A stretch of 64,000 nucleotides of DNA from positions 1 through 64,000 of the forward strand of contig SCNI01000015.1 in the NCBI GenBank assembly GCA_005502775.1, given 5' to 3'. The notes beneath the pieces are model-generated. The model had not been told where the DNA came from and made no database searches. It saw only the letters and a list, made by a program, of their open reading frames with translations. Shown here in pieces: positions 56,567 to 64,000 of the stretch (position 1 is its first letter; every line of letters begins with the position of its first letter). The DNA is from Microbacteriaceae bacterium 3FA27C10 (GTDB taxonomy: Bacteria > Actinomycetota > Actinomycetes > Actinomycetales > Microbacteriaceae). The translations under genes were made by a program, and so were the position numbers.

Positions 56567-56965
56567 TCAAACGCGGCGACGCTTGGGCGGGCGGCATCCG
56601 TTGTGCGCCTGCGGGGTGACGTCGTTGATCGAGCCCACCTCGAGACCGGCGGCCTGGAGCGAGCGGATCGCGGTCTCGCGGCCGGAGCCCGGTCCCTTGA
56701 CGAACACGTCGACCTTCTTCATGCCGTGCTCCTGAGCCTGGCGTGCAGCCGACTCGGCAGCGAGCTGCGCGGCGAAGGGGGTCGACTTGCGCGAGCCCTT
56801 GAAGCCGACGCCACCCGAGGAGGCCCAGCTGATGACGGCACCGGTGGTGTCGGTGATCGACACGATGGTGTTGTTGAAGGTCGACTTGATGTGAGCCTGG
56901 CCCACGGCGACGTTCTTCTTCTCTTTCTTGCGCGGCTTGCGAACGGCCGACTTGGGGGTTGCCAT
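56567..56965 (-). CDS. rpsK: 30S ribosomal protein S11
   Basis: 132 residues. Platform protein of the small subunit. Basic N-terminus ([19 protein letters not shown]), then [53 protein letters not shown] and the C-terminal [11 protein letters not shown]. Typical in length. ATG at 56965; 34 bp after rpsM. Confidence 0.98.
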   Translation of the reverse strand: MATPKSAVRKPRKKEKKNVAVGQAHIKSTFNNTIVSITDTTGAVISWASSGGVGFKGSRKSTPFAAQLAAESAARQAQEHGMKKVDVFVKGPGSGRETAIRSLQAAGLEVGSINDVTPQAHNGCRPPKRRRV

Positions 56966-56999
56966 ATATATCTCCTGGAATCCTGGTCAGTCGGCGCGC

Positions 57000-57377
57000 T
57001 TAGCGGCCGGCCTTCTTCTTGCCGGCGACGGTGCGCTTCGGGCCCTTGCGGGTGCGAGCGTTGGTCTTGGTGCGCTGTCCACGCACGGGGAGGCCCTTGC
57101 GGTGGCGGACACCTTCGTACGAGCCGATCTCGACCTTGCGGCGGATGTCGGCGGCCACCTCACGGCGGAGGTCACCCTCCACCTTGTAGTTGCCCTCGAT
57201 GTAGTCGCGGAGGGCGACCAGCTGGTCGTCGCTCAGGTCCTTGACCCGGATGTCTCCCGAGATCTCGGTGTCGGCGAGCACCTTGAGGGCGCGCGTACGG
57301 CCGACGCCGTAGATGTATGTGAGGGCTACTTCCACGCGCTTGTCGCGGGGAATGTCAACTCCTGCTAGACGTGCCAT
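57000..57377 (-). CDS. rpsM: 30S ribosomal protein S13
   Basis: 125 residues. Head protein bridging to the large subunit and P-site t[33 protein letters not shown], the helix-two-turn-helix [66 protein letters not shown] are intact. The C-terminal tail is KKKAGR-rich. 130 bp after rpmJ, with a hairpin in between. Confidence 0.98.
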   Translation of the reverse strand: MARLAGVDIPRDKRVEVALTYIYGVGRTRALKVLADTEISGDIRVKDLSDDQLVALRDYIEGNYKVEGDLRREVAADIRRKVEIGSYEGVRHRKGLPVRGQRTKTNARTRKGPKRTVAGKKKAGR

Positions 57378-57450
57378 TGTGGCTATCTCCTGTTGATGAG
57401 TGGAGGTATGGGACAGTGCCTGTGCTCCGGCCTCCGACCGGGGGTGTCCG

Positions 57451-57472
57451 CCGCCCGGTTCTCACCGGGCGG
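57451..57472 (-). terminator. hairpin between rpmJ and rpsM
   Basis: CCGCCCGGT (57451-57459) pairs with ACCGGGCGG (57464-57472), loop of four bases, 35 bases after the rpmJ stop. A possible partial terminator that would lower rpsM-rplQ expression relative to infA-rpmJ, or raise a need for a separate promoter. Confidence 0.5.
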
Positions 57473-57507
57473 CATCTGGCACTGCCTTTTCTGTGTGTTC
57501 GGTACTA

Positions 57508-57624
57508 CTAGCCCTGACGCTGCTTGTGGCGGGGGTTGCTCTTGCAGATCACCATGACGCGTCCGTTACGACGGATGACGCGGCAGTGCTCGCACATGGG
57601 CTTGACGCTGGGGTTGACCTTCAT
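57508..57624 (-). CDS. rpmJ: 50S ribosomal protein L36
   Basis: 38 residues from the ATG at 57624. [38 protein letters not shown] is the zinc-ribbon (Cys+) form, with three Cys and one His (C11, C14, C27, H33) for zinc. Placed between infA and rpsM as in most bacteria. 79 bp from infA. Confidence 0.97.
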   Translation of the reverse strand: MKVNPSVKPMCEHCRVIRRNGRVMVICKSNPRHKQRQG

Positions 57625-57703
57625 TTTGTTTTCTCTCTTCGCTGTCCTCGTACCCGATGATGACCGGGCCGTTACTTTCCAGCGCGCCCTATAGGAATAG
57701 GAA

Positions 57704-57925
57704 CTACTTGTAGCGGTAGACGATCCGGCCACGGGTGAGGTCGTAGGGGCTCAGCTCCACGATCACGCGGTCCTCGGGGAGGATGCGGATGTAGTGCTGA
57801 CGCATCTTGCCCGAGATATGGGCAAGGACCTTGTGGCCGTTCGTCAATTCCACCCGGAACATTGCGTTCGGGAGAGCTTCGACGACTGCGCCCTCGATCT
57901 CGATAACACCGTCTTTTTTGGCCAT
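57704..57925 (-). CDS. infA: translation initiation factor IF-1
   Basis: 73 residues from the ATG at 57925. OB-fold: [71 protein letters not shown]. Opens the infA-rpmJ-rpsM-rpsK-rpoA-rplQ cluster. Directly upstream is a good promoter beyond the mtlD stop. Confidence 0.98.
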   Translation of the reverse strand: MAKKDGVIEIEGAVVEALPNAMFRVELTNGHKVLAHISGKMRQHYIRILPEDRVIVELSPYDLTRGRIVYRYK

Positions 57926-58006
57926 AGCCTCACTGTCACTCAAGTAGTCTGTGCTGGTCTTGCGGAGAATCGGCACGCGAAAATCGGCCGAAAACACCAA
58001 AGATCG

Positions 58007-58035
58007 AGCTTACGCTAAGAAACGCCCGGGCGCAA
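58007..58035 (-). promoter_or_regulatory. infA cluster promoter
   Basis: Minus strand TTGCGC (58035-58030) and TAAGCT (58012-58007), spacer 17 bp, about 82 bp before the infA start. It abuts the mtlD stop (58036-58038), so the mannitol operon and ribosomal cluster are head-to-tail with no spacer. Confidence 0.65.
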
Positions 58036-59181
58036 TCAGCGAAATGCGTCGACCGATCGTATAGTGGCCGCCAGCGCGGGGTGCAGCGGGTGCTCCGGCC
58101 CGATCCCGCAGACCTGATCGGCGAACTGCTCCGGGCTCAGGGTGTCCAGCAGGCCGGCGAGCTCCGCGCTCTGCGGGTCGGCAGGCGCATCGAAGCGCAG
58201 CGCAGCAGCGACGGCGCGCAGCAGCGCATCCGTGGGCAGTCCGCGCTCGGCGAGCTCCGCCGCGGGGCCGATGAAGCGCTCGTGCCGGCTGATCTTGCGC
58301 AGCGGCTGACGTCCGACACGCTCCGGAGTGTCGGTGAGGTACGGGTTCGCGAAACGCACGAGGTTCTTCTCGAGGTAGGCCTCCTGCACCGCGGGGTCGA
58401 ACTCGTGCTTGGCCACGAGCAGCGCCTTGGTCTCGGCGAGCACCGCCTTGACCTCGGCGAACACCTGCGGTACGGCGAGGGCGTCGGCGAGCGTCGTCGC
58501 TCCCTCGAGCCAGCCGTGGTAGGCCGTGGTGGCGTGGCCCGTGTTCACGGTGAAGAGCTTGCGCTCGATGTAGGGTGCGAGGTCGGGCACGAAGTGCGCA
58601 TCCGGGATCGACGGCACGGCGGCGCCGAAGGGGCCGGACTCGATGGCCCACTCGAAGAAGTCCTCCACCGTCACGTCGAGGCCGGCACCGGGATCCTGGT
58701 TCGGCACGATGCGGTCGACGGCGGTGTTCGCGAACACGGCCTGGGCGAGCGCCGGAGAGTCGGCGCCGAGCCGCTCCTCGATGTGCCCGCGGAGCGCGTC
58801 CGTGGCGTTGATGGCGTTCTCGCACGCCATGACCACGAGGCCCGGGAGCGCCGGGTCGCGGGCCTCGAGCGCGCGGGCGATCACGGGGGCCACGAACTTC
58901 AGGATGTTCGGGCCCACCGCGGTCGTCACGATCTCGGCGGTCGCGATCTCCGCCACCACAGCATCCTCGTCGCTCGCGCTGTTCAGGGCGCGGTAGCCGG
59001 TGACCGTGGTGGTGGAGGCGTTCTCGCCCACCGCGTGTACCTGGTAGCTCGACGAGGCCGCGAGGGCGTCGATGAGCTCGGCGTTCACGTCGGCGAAGAC
59101 CACCTCGTATCCGGCCTCGTGCAGGATGAGCCCCACGAATCCGCGGCCGATGTTGCCTGCGCCGAAGTGAACTGCCTTCAT
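58036..59181 (-). CDS. mtlD: mannitol-1-phosphate 5-dehydrogenase
   Basis: 381 residues. Oxidises mannitol 1-phosphate to fructose 6-phosphate with NAD. Rossmann start [20 protein letters not shown]; the active-site helix region [36 protein letters not shown] is typical of MtlD. Last gene of the mannitol PTS operon, 15 bp after the IIA gene. Confidence 0.95.
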   Translation of the reverse strand: MKAVHFGAGNIGRGFVGLILHEAGYEVVFADVNAELIDALAASSSYQVHAVGENASTTTVTGYRALNSASDEDAVVAEIATAEIVTTAVGPNILKFVAPVIARALEARDPALPGLVVMACENAINATDALRGHIEERLGADSPALAQAVFANTAVDRIVPNQDPGAGLDVTVEDFFEWAIESGPFGAAVPSIPDAHFVPDLAPYIERKLFTVNTGHATTAYHGWLEGATTLADALAVPQVFAEVKAVLAETKALLVAKHEFDPAVQEAYLEKNLVRFANPYLTDTPERVGRQPLRKISRHERFIGPAAELAERGLPTDALLRAVAAALRFDAPADPQSAELAGLLDTLSPEQFADQVCGIGPEHPLHPALAATIRSVDAFR

Positions 59182-59196
59182 GATGCCCTCCCGGGG

Positions 59197-59628
59197 TCAG
59201 TCGTTGATGTCGCCGAGGATGTCGAGGATCTGCTCGGGCGTCTGGGCCTCGAGCAGCTTCGCGACGTCGTCGTCTTCGCTGAACACGATGGCGATCTTGG
59301 TGAGGATCTCCATGTGCCCGTTGTCCTTGCCCGCGATGCCGACCACGAAGCGCACCTCTTCGCCGCCCCAGTCGAGGGGCTCGTCGTAGCGCACGAACGA
59401 GAGTGCGGAGTCGAGGATCGTGTCCTTGCCCTCGTTGGTGCCGTGCGGGATGGCGAGGAAGTTCCCCATGTACGTCGAGACCGTGCGCTCGCGCTCGAGC
59501 ATGTAGTCGAGGTACCCGGGTTCGACGGCGCCGGCCGCGACCAGGATGGCGGCCGCCTCGGCGATCGCGTCCTCCTTCGTGCGGGCGGTGCCGGAGAGCC
59601 GGATCTGCGTCGGTTCCAAAACGGCCAT
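59197..59628 (-). CDS. mtlF: mannitol PTS IIA component
   Basis: 143 residues. Accepts phosphate from HPr on His in LAIPHGTNEGKD (about residue 64) and passes it to the IIB domain. EPGYLDYMLERERTVSTYMGNF and EEVRFVVGIAGKDNGHMEILTKIAIVFSE are characteristic of the PTS EIIA-2 (MtlF) fold. Free-standing, as in many Gram-positives. 28 bp after mtlA. Confidence 0.95.
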   Translation of the reverse strand: MAVLEPTQIRLSGTARTKEDAIAEAAAILVAAGAVEPGYLDYMLERERTVSTYMGNFLAIPHGTNEGKDTILDSALSFVRYDEPLDWGGEEVRFVVGIAGKDNGHMEILTKIAIVFSEDDDVAKLLEAQTPEQILDILGDIND

Positions 59629-59656
59629 GGGGATCGTCCTTCCTCCTGCGCGTCGC

Positions 59657-61246
59657 CTAGCGGGCGGCGTGCTGCTCTTTCAGCTTCTCCACGACTTCGT
59701 CGTAGCGCGGGCTGTTCATGAAGTTGTCGACCGACACGTGCTCGGCGCTCGGGGTGCGTTCCTGCGCCCGGGGCGTGAGCTCGCGCTGGGTGATCACGAG
59801 GTCGACGTCGTCTTCGAGACTAGCGATCGCCTTGTTCACCACGGTGACTCCGTCGATGCCGGCCTTCTTGATCTTGTTGCGGAGAACGGATGCACCCATC
59901 GCGCTCGACCCCATGCCCGCGTCGCAGGCGAACACGATGTTCGAGATCGGGCGGGTGTCGGTCAGCAGCGAGGTCCGCTCGGCCACCGCTTCCGCGTCGA
60001 CGGCGGGGATGCCCTCGGCGCGCAGGTTGGCGAGCACCGAGCTCTCCTTGCCCTTGTTGGCCTCGGTCTGGGCGATGGCGGAGCTGAGGTCGCCCGTCTC
60101 CCCACGCTCGAGGTCGCGCTTGCGGCTAGCCCGCAGGATGATGGCGGTCACGATGAACGACACCGCCGCGGCCGCGATCACCGAGAGGATGACGCCGATG
60201 TAGCTGTCCGGCGCGGTCTGGGCGAGCACCGCGATGATGCTGCCCGGGGAGGCCGGTGCGCGAAGGCCCGAGTTGAAGAGCACGTTCACCGCGACGCCGG
60301 TGGCGCCACCGGCGATCGCCGCGAGGATGGTCATCGGCTTCGACAGCACGTAGGGGAAGTAGATCTCGTGGATGCCGCCGAAGAACTGGATGATCACGGC
60401 GCCGGGAGCGCTCGCCTTCGCGAGGCCGATGCCGAAGATCGAGAACGCGAGCAGGATGCCCAGACCCGGACCGGGGTTCGCCTCGATCAGGAACAGGATC
60501 GACTTGCCCTGGTCGGCGACCTGCTGCACGCCCAGCGGCGTGAAGACGCCGTGGTTGATGGCGTTGTTGAGGAACAGCACCTTGCCGGGCTCCACGAGGA
60601 TCGAGGCCAGCGGCAGCAGGTGGGCCGAGATCAGCCAGTCCACGCCGGTCTCGAGCGCCTTCGACAGGCCCTGGATGACCGGGGCGATTCCGAAGAAGCC
60701 GGCGATCGCGAGAAGGCCGCCGAGGATGCCGGCCGAGAAGTTGTCGACCAGCATCTCGAAGCCTGCACGGATCTTGCCGGCCCAGATGCTGTCGACCTTT
60801 TTGATCAACCAGGCGCCGAGCGGGCCCATGATCATCGCGCCGATGAACATCGGGATGTTCGCGCCGACGATGACGCCCATGGTCGCGATGGTGCCGACGA
60901 CGCCGCCTCGGGCGCCGTAGACCATACGGCCACCGGTGTTCGCGATGAGCAGCGGCAGCAGGTAGGTGATCATCGGCCCCACGAGCCCGACGTACTGCGG
61001 GAACGTTGTGCCGTCGGGGGCCGCGGCGAGCGCGGTCGCCGCGCCCGACCAGCCGATGGCATCCGCGTTGCCGAAGCCGCCGAGGATGCCGTTGGGCAGC
61101 CATCCGGTGGCGATGAAGAGGCTGGTGATCAGGCCCCACGCGATGAATGCGGGGATGTTCGGCATGACCATGCCGGAGAGGAAGGTTCCGAATCGCTGGA
61201 CGCGGATACGGGCACCTCCCGCCTTGGTGGGTGACGTCGTTGTCAT
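59657..61246 (-). CDS. mtlA: mannitol PTS IICB permease
   Basis: 529 residues from the ATG at 61246. IIC membrane domain (about 15-340, eight or so helices: FLSGMVMPNIPAFIAWGLITSLFIATGWLP, GAMIMGPLGAWLIKK, LEANPGPGLGILLAFSIFG, FFGGIHEIYFPYVL with the mannitol-site residues). IIB domain (about 415-515) with the phosphocysteine in FACDAGMGSSAMGAS. It lacks a fused IIA, which mtlF supplies. A coiled-like linker (SRKRDLERGETGDLSSAIAQTEANKGKESSVLANLR) joins IIC and IIB. Confidence 0.96.
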   Translation of the reverse strand: MTTTSPTKAGGARIRVQRFGTFLSGMVMPNIPAFIAWGLITSLFIATGWLPNGILGGFGNADAIGWSGAATALAAAPDGTTFPQYVGLVGPMITYLLPLLIANTGGRMVYGARGGVVGTIATMGVIVGANIPMFIGAMIMGPLGAWLIKKVDSIWAGKIRAGFEMLVDNFSAGILGGLLAIAGFFGIAPVIQGLSKALETGVDWLISAHLLPLASILVEPGKVLFLNNAINHGVFTPLGVQQVADQGKSILFLIEANPGPGLGILLAFSIFGIGLAKASAPGAVIIQFFGGIHEIYFPYVLSKPMTILAAIAGGATGVAVNVLFNSGLRAPASPGSIIAVLAQTAPDSYIGVILSVIAAAAVSFIVTAIILRASRKRDLERGETGDLSSAIAQTEANKGKESSVLANLRAEGIPAVDAEAVAERTSLLTDTRPISNIVFACDAGMGSSAMGASVLRNKIKKAGIDGVTVVNKAIASLEDDVDLVITQRELTPRAQERTPSAEHVSVDNFMNSPRYDEVVEKLKEQHAAR

Positions 61247-61326
61247 GACGGCTTCTCCGTTTCTGTGGTTGTCGGGTGTTGCTGCGGAAATGACTCGGTG
61301 ATGGTGCGGTGTGGAGCGGTGGAACG

Positions 61327-62997
61327 TCAGGTGGTCGCGGCCGCGGCCGCGGTCACCGCCGCACGGGCTTCGACGGCGCTGTTCGCCGAGAGGGCGAGGC
61401 CGGCGAAGCGCTGCGCGTCGTCGAGGGTGAAGCGCGCGAGTTCGGCGCGCACGTCGGCGAGGGCCGACGGCGACATCGAGAGCGTGGTGGCGCCGAGGCC
61501 CACGAGCACCACGGCGAGCAGCGGGTCGGCCGCGGCCTCCCCGCAGATGCCGACGGGCTTGCCGGTGGCGGTACCGGCCTTGCCGACCTCCCCCACGAGC
61601 TTCAGCACGGCCGGATGCCAGGGGTCCTGGAACGACGCCACCGAACCCAGCAGGCGGTCGGCCGCCAGGGTGTACTGGGTGAGGTCGTTGGTGCCGATCG
61701 ACGCGAAGTCGGCGTCGGCGAGGATGCGGTCGGCGAGCAGCGCCGACGAGGGCACCTCCACCATGACGCCGGCGGTCTTCAGACCGCACTCGCGGGCGAG
61801 GGTGGTGAAGTAGCGGGTCTCCTCGACGGTGGAGACCATCGGGGCCATCACCCAGACATCCGCGTCGGTCTCGGCGTCGGCGGCGGCGAGCGCGCGGAGC
61901 TGGTCGCGCAGGATCGGCTCGTTGGCGCGGAGTGCGCGCAGGCCGCGGAGGCCGAGCGCGGGGTTCTCCTCGGGGGCGTCGTTGAGGAAGCTCAGCGGCT
62001 TGTCGGCTCCGGCGTCCAGCGCGCGCACGACCACCTTCTTGCCCGCGAAGGCCTCGAGCAGGCGCACGTACTGCGCCTTCTGCTCCTCGACGGTCGGGGC
62101 GCTCGTGGAGTCGAGAAAGAGGAACTCGGTGCGGAACAGGCCCACGCCCTCCGCCCCCTTCGCGATCGCATCCGCGGCGCCGTCGGCGGAGCCGAGGTTG
62201 GCCAGCAGGGGCACGGCGGTGCCGTCGGCGAGCCGCCCGGGGCCGGTGGCGGAGTTCCGTGAGGCGGCGATCTCGGCCGCATGGGCCACGGCGGCGGCGC
62301 GCTCCTCGTCACTCGGCGATACCGTGACCGAACCGGTCGCGGCGTCCACCACGATCTCGGTGTCGTCGGCGAGCTTCAGCGCATCCGTGACGCCGACGAT
62401 GGCGACGATCGACTTCTCGCGGGCGAGGATGGCGGTGTGCGAGGTCGGTCCGCCGTCGCTCGTCACGAGCGCGAGCACCTTGTCGAGATCGAGCAGCGCG
62501 GTGTCGGCCGGGGCGAGGTCACGGGCGACGAGCACGAACGGGTAGTCGGGGTCCGGCACACCAGGAGCGGCGACGCCCCGGAGGTGCGCGACCACGCGCT
62601 GCGAGACGTCGTCGAGGTCGGTGGCACGCTCGCCCATGTAGCCACCCATGCTGACGAGCAGCTCCCGGAAGGCGGCGAAGGCCTCGAAGACCGCGCGCTC
62701 GGCGGTCTTGCCCGAGTCGATGCGCTCCCCCACGTCGTCGATCAGCGTCGGGTCCTCGGCCATGAAGGCCTGGGCCTCGAGCACGTCCTTTGCCGAGCCG
62801 CCCGCCCGTTCGCCGCGATGGCGGATGATCGCGGCCGTGGCGGCGAGGGAGGCGCGGGCGCGCTCCTTCTCGGCGTCCGCGGTGAGCGTGCTGGCAGTGT
62901 CTTCGGGCTCGGGAAGAGGGTCGGGCATGCGGAGCACGGGGCCCACGGCGATGCCGCGGCCGATTCCGGTGCCGTGGAGGATCGTGGTGTCGGCCAT
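61327..62997 (-). CDS. ptsI: PTS enzyme I
   Basis: 556 residues from the ATG at 62997 (TGATG with the HPr stop; a GTG one codon earlier is also possible). Autophosphorylates with PEP and donates to HPr. Phosphohistidine in SDGGPTSHTAILAREKS (about residue 188), C-terminal PEP domain with LFRTEFLFLDS, KVVVRALDAGADKP, GLRALRANEP, GTNDLTQYTLAADR and GICGEAAADP with the active-site Cys. Only slightly shorter than the usual 570. General PTS component within the mannitol operon. Confidence 0.96.
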   Translation of the reverse strand: MADTTILHGTGIGRGIAVGPVLRMPDPLPEPEDTASTLTADAEKERARASLAATAAIIRHRGERAGGSAKDVLEAQAFMAEDPTLIDDVGERIDSGKTAERAVFEAFAAFRELLVSMGGYMGERATDLDDVSQRVVAHLRGVAAPGVPDPDYPFVLVARDLAPADTALLDLDKVLALVTSDGGPTSHTAILAREKSIVAIVGVTDALKLADDTEIVVDAATGSVTVSPSDEERAAAVAHAAEIAASRNSATGPGRLADGTAVPLLANLGSADGAADAIAKGAEGVGLFRTEFLFLDSTSAPTVEEQKAQYVRLLEAFAGKKVVVRALDAGADKPLSFLNDAPEENPALGLRGLRALRANEPILRDQLRALAAADAETDADVWVMAPMVSTVEETRYFTTLARECGLKTAGVMVEVPSSALLADRILADADFASIGTNDLTQYTLAADRLLGSVASFQDPWHPAVLKLVGEVGKAGTATGKPVGICGEAAADPLLAVVLVGLGATTLSMSPSALADVRAELARFTLDDAQRFAGLALSANSAVEARAAVTAAAAATT

Positions 62998-63266
62998 CAC
63001 TCGGCGTCCAGGTCGGTGCTGAGCAGCGTCACGAGCTCGTCGAGCAGCGCGTCGGCCGCCTCCGCGTCGGAGACGAGGGTGAGGGTGTCGCCCTGCTCGA
63101 TACCGAGCGAGATGACGCCCAGGATGCTCGCGGCGTTGACGGACTTGCCGCCCGCCTTCGAGATCTGCACCGGCAGGCCCGACTTGGCGACGGTCTGGGT
63201 GAAGATGGTGGCCGGGCGTGCGTGCAGCCCATGCTTCGATGCCATCGCGACGGTTCGTTCAGCCAT
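62997..63266 (-). CDS. ptsH: PTS phosphocarrier HPr
   Basis: 89 residues. His15 in SKHGLHARPATIF takes phosphate from enzyme I. A Ser at the regulatory position is present in VNAASILGVISLG, so phosphorylation by an HPr kinase is conceivable, though such kinases are rare in actinobacteria. ATG at 63266 has AAGGAG upstream. Overlaps the IIB gene by 8 bp and ptsI by one base. Confidence 0.96.
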   Translation of the reverse strand: MAERTVAMASKHGLHARPATIFTQTVAKSGLPVQISKAGGKSVNAASILGVISLGIEQGDTLTLVSDAEAADALLDELVTLLSTDLDAE

Positions 63267-63624
63267 TTTCGATCTCCTTATTTCGGCTCTGCCTTGAGCC
63301 TGTCACCGAGCTCCGCGCGTTCGCGAGAAGCTCTTCGATCAGGTCGGCCGCCCTTTCGGCGCCCTCCGGCCCGAACACCGTACCGGCCAGCAAGGCGGCC
63401 TGCACGCCCTTCGCCGAGGCGAGGTCGCGCAGATCGTCGAACTGCTCCGCGAGGTGCGGGCCGACGAGCAGGACGTCCGTGGCGGCGAGCCGCTCGTCGA
63501 GGTCGGCCCGGGTGGCGGCCTCGATGGTCAGGTCGAGGCCGCGAGCGCGAGCGACCCCGCGCAGCCGGAGAGCGAGGAAAGTGCTCGATGCTCCTGCGCC
63601 GCAGACGATCAGAACTTTTTCCAC
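63259..63624 (-). CDS. free-standing PTS IIB component (lactose/cellobiose type)
   Basis: 121 residues from the GTG at 63624, giving VEKVLIVCGAGASSTFLALRLR. The Cys in CGAGASST is the phosphorylation site of PTS IIB domains of the lactose/cellobiose kind, not of the mannitol kind. ATDVLLVGPHLAEQFDDL fits the same fold. There is no matching IIC or IIA nearby; the mannitol IICB has its own IIB. It is the first gene of the operon. Could be a regulatory IIB reading the HPr state, possibly for the divergent regulator. Confidence 0.85.
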   Translation of the reverse strand: MEKVLIVCGAGASSTFLALRLRGVARARGLDLTIEAATRADLDERLAATDVLLVGPHLAEQFDDLRDLASAKGVQAALLAGTVFGPEGAERAADLIEELLANARSSVTGSRQSRNKEIENG

Positions 63625-63783
63625 GCACGCCTCCTCGCGTCCTGCTTCGATCTCCAAGAATCCTCGGTCAGCACGCTTCTGCGTTCAAGCAGCCTTCCTT
63701 CCTCACCCCCGGAAGCCACTCTGTGAGCGAGCCGGACATCCGCGCTCCTGCCTTGATTTCCCAGGAACGGTGGGGCTCGGATG

Positions 63784-63809
63784 CTTGCCGGGTACGCTGG
63801 TTCGGCAAG
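63784..63809 (+). promoter_or_regulatory. inverted repeat before the divergent regulator gene
   Basis: CTTGCCG (63784-63790) and CGGCAAG (63803-63809) are a perfect 7-bp inverted repeat with a 12-bp centre, about 40 bp before the regulator start. TACGCT in the centre resembles a -10. It may be the operator of the regulator in the 222-bp divergent space; the rest of that space shows no clear feature. Confidence 0.3.
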
Positions 63810-63846
63810 AGCCCGCCGGCACGGCGGTGCCCGGAGATGACGGGAT

Positions 63847-64000
63847 ATGAGCGAGAAGTACGAGCGGCTGCTGGAGTATCTGGCCGAGTCCGACGAGTGG
63901 ATGACGGCGGGCGAGCTCGCCGACCGCCTCGGCGTCTCGACGCGCAGCGTGCGCAGCTACGTGACGAGTGTGAAGACCGCGGCCAAGCCGCTCGAGGTCA
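63847..64000 (+). CDS. 5' end of a BglG/MtlR-type transcriptional regulator (truncated by window)
   Basis: 51 residues visible: MSEKYERLLEYLAESDEWMTAGELADRLGVSTRSVRSYVTSVK... This is a helix-turn-helix (residues about 16-42) of the HTH_11/DeoR-type found at the N-terminus of PRD-containing antiterminators and MtlR activators. Its divergent place beside the mannitol operon suggests an MtlR-like activator controlled by PTS phosphorylation. Everything past residue 51 is outside the window, so PRD and IIA/IIB domains cannot be checked. Confidence 0.8.
   Translation, partial: MSEKYERLLEYLAESDEWMTAGELADRLGVSTRSVRSYVTSVKTAAKPLEV

Overview
The window is a contiguous piece of a high-GC actinobacterial chromosome, most likely from the family Microbacteriaceae (Micrococcales). 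The pointers are GC-rich third positions, class II NADP-isocitrate dehydrogenase, a GuaB3-type IMPDH paralogue next to guaB, the PerM-like DUF6350 gene fused by overlap to purN-purH, two CIRCE boxes upstream of groES, and the glmS-acpS-alr-tsaE-tsaB-rimI-tsaD run. The family assignment is inferred from gene content, not from a marker-gene search. I see no transposase, integrase, phage gene, CRISPR array, tRNA or rRNA. This is core chromosome with dense operons, many 1-4 bp stop/start overlaps and short spacers, and no gene-free stretch over 300 bp.

Layout. 1-3.3 kb: icd, a polyamine-type GNAT, an alkyltransferase-like protein, a lipoprotein and a small membrane protein. 3.3-7.0 kb: a heterodimeric ABC exporter. 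7.1-12.5 kb: a membrane-anchored dimethylargininase-like protein, then purH, purN and a PerM-like protein, and a small membrane protein. 12.6-14.7 kb: sucCD. 14.9-16.9 kb: a secreted, sortase-E-type anchored protein with a possible thioester domain. 17-21.5 kb: PcrA helicase, a glycerophosphodiesterase, a Bax-inhibitor-1 family protein. 21.5-26.4 kb: guaA, DUF3817, SURF1 and a KhtU/KhtT-like cation:proton antiporter. 26.5-31.1 kb: glpD, guaB3, guaB. 31.3-39.3 kb: a branched-chain amino-acid type ABC importer (livHMGF) whose first permease carries an unusual secreted N-terminal domain, convergent with three related binding-protein genes. 39.3-43 kb: rarD, groES with CIRCE elements, a THUMP-like methyltransferase, two DUF4190 proteins. 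43-50.3 kb: a minus-strand cluster for t6A modification (tsaE, tsaB, tsaD) with rimI, two tandem alanine racemases, acpS and glmS. 50.3-52.7 kb: coaA and glmM. 52.7-58 kb: ribosomal genes rpsI/rplM, truA, rplQ, rpoA, rpsK, rpsM, rpmJ, infA. 58-64 kb: a mannitol PTS operon that includes HPr and enzyme I, and the start of a divergent regulator gene.

How the genes fit together. Amino-sugar and wall precursor genes (glmS, glmM, two alr) sit around acpS and coaA. The t6A genes share the same transcript. Purine genes recur (purH/N, guaA, guaB, guaB3). The mannitol operon looks self-contained for phosphotransfer: EI, HPr, IIA, IICB, an extra IIB and the dehydrogenase.

The most interesting observations are: a frame- and strand-independent excess of the word GCATCC/GGATGC; the livH fusion; the trio of binding proteins sharing a Cys-x5-Cys motif, one lacking its middle lobe; the membrane-fused dimethylargininase; a likely ATT start for guaA; the possible thioester adhesin; and tandem alr genes. 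I did not find a clearly new defence or mobile system.
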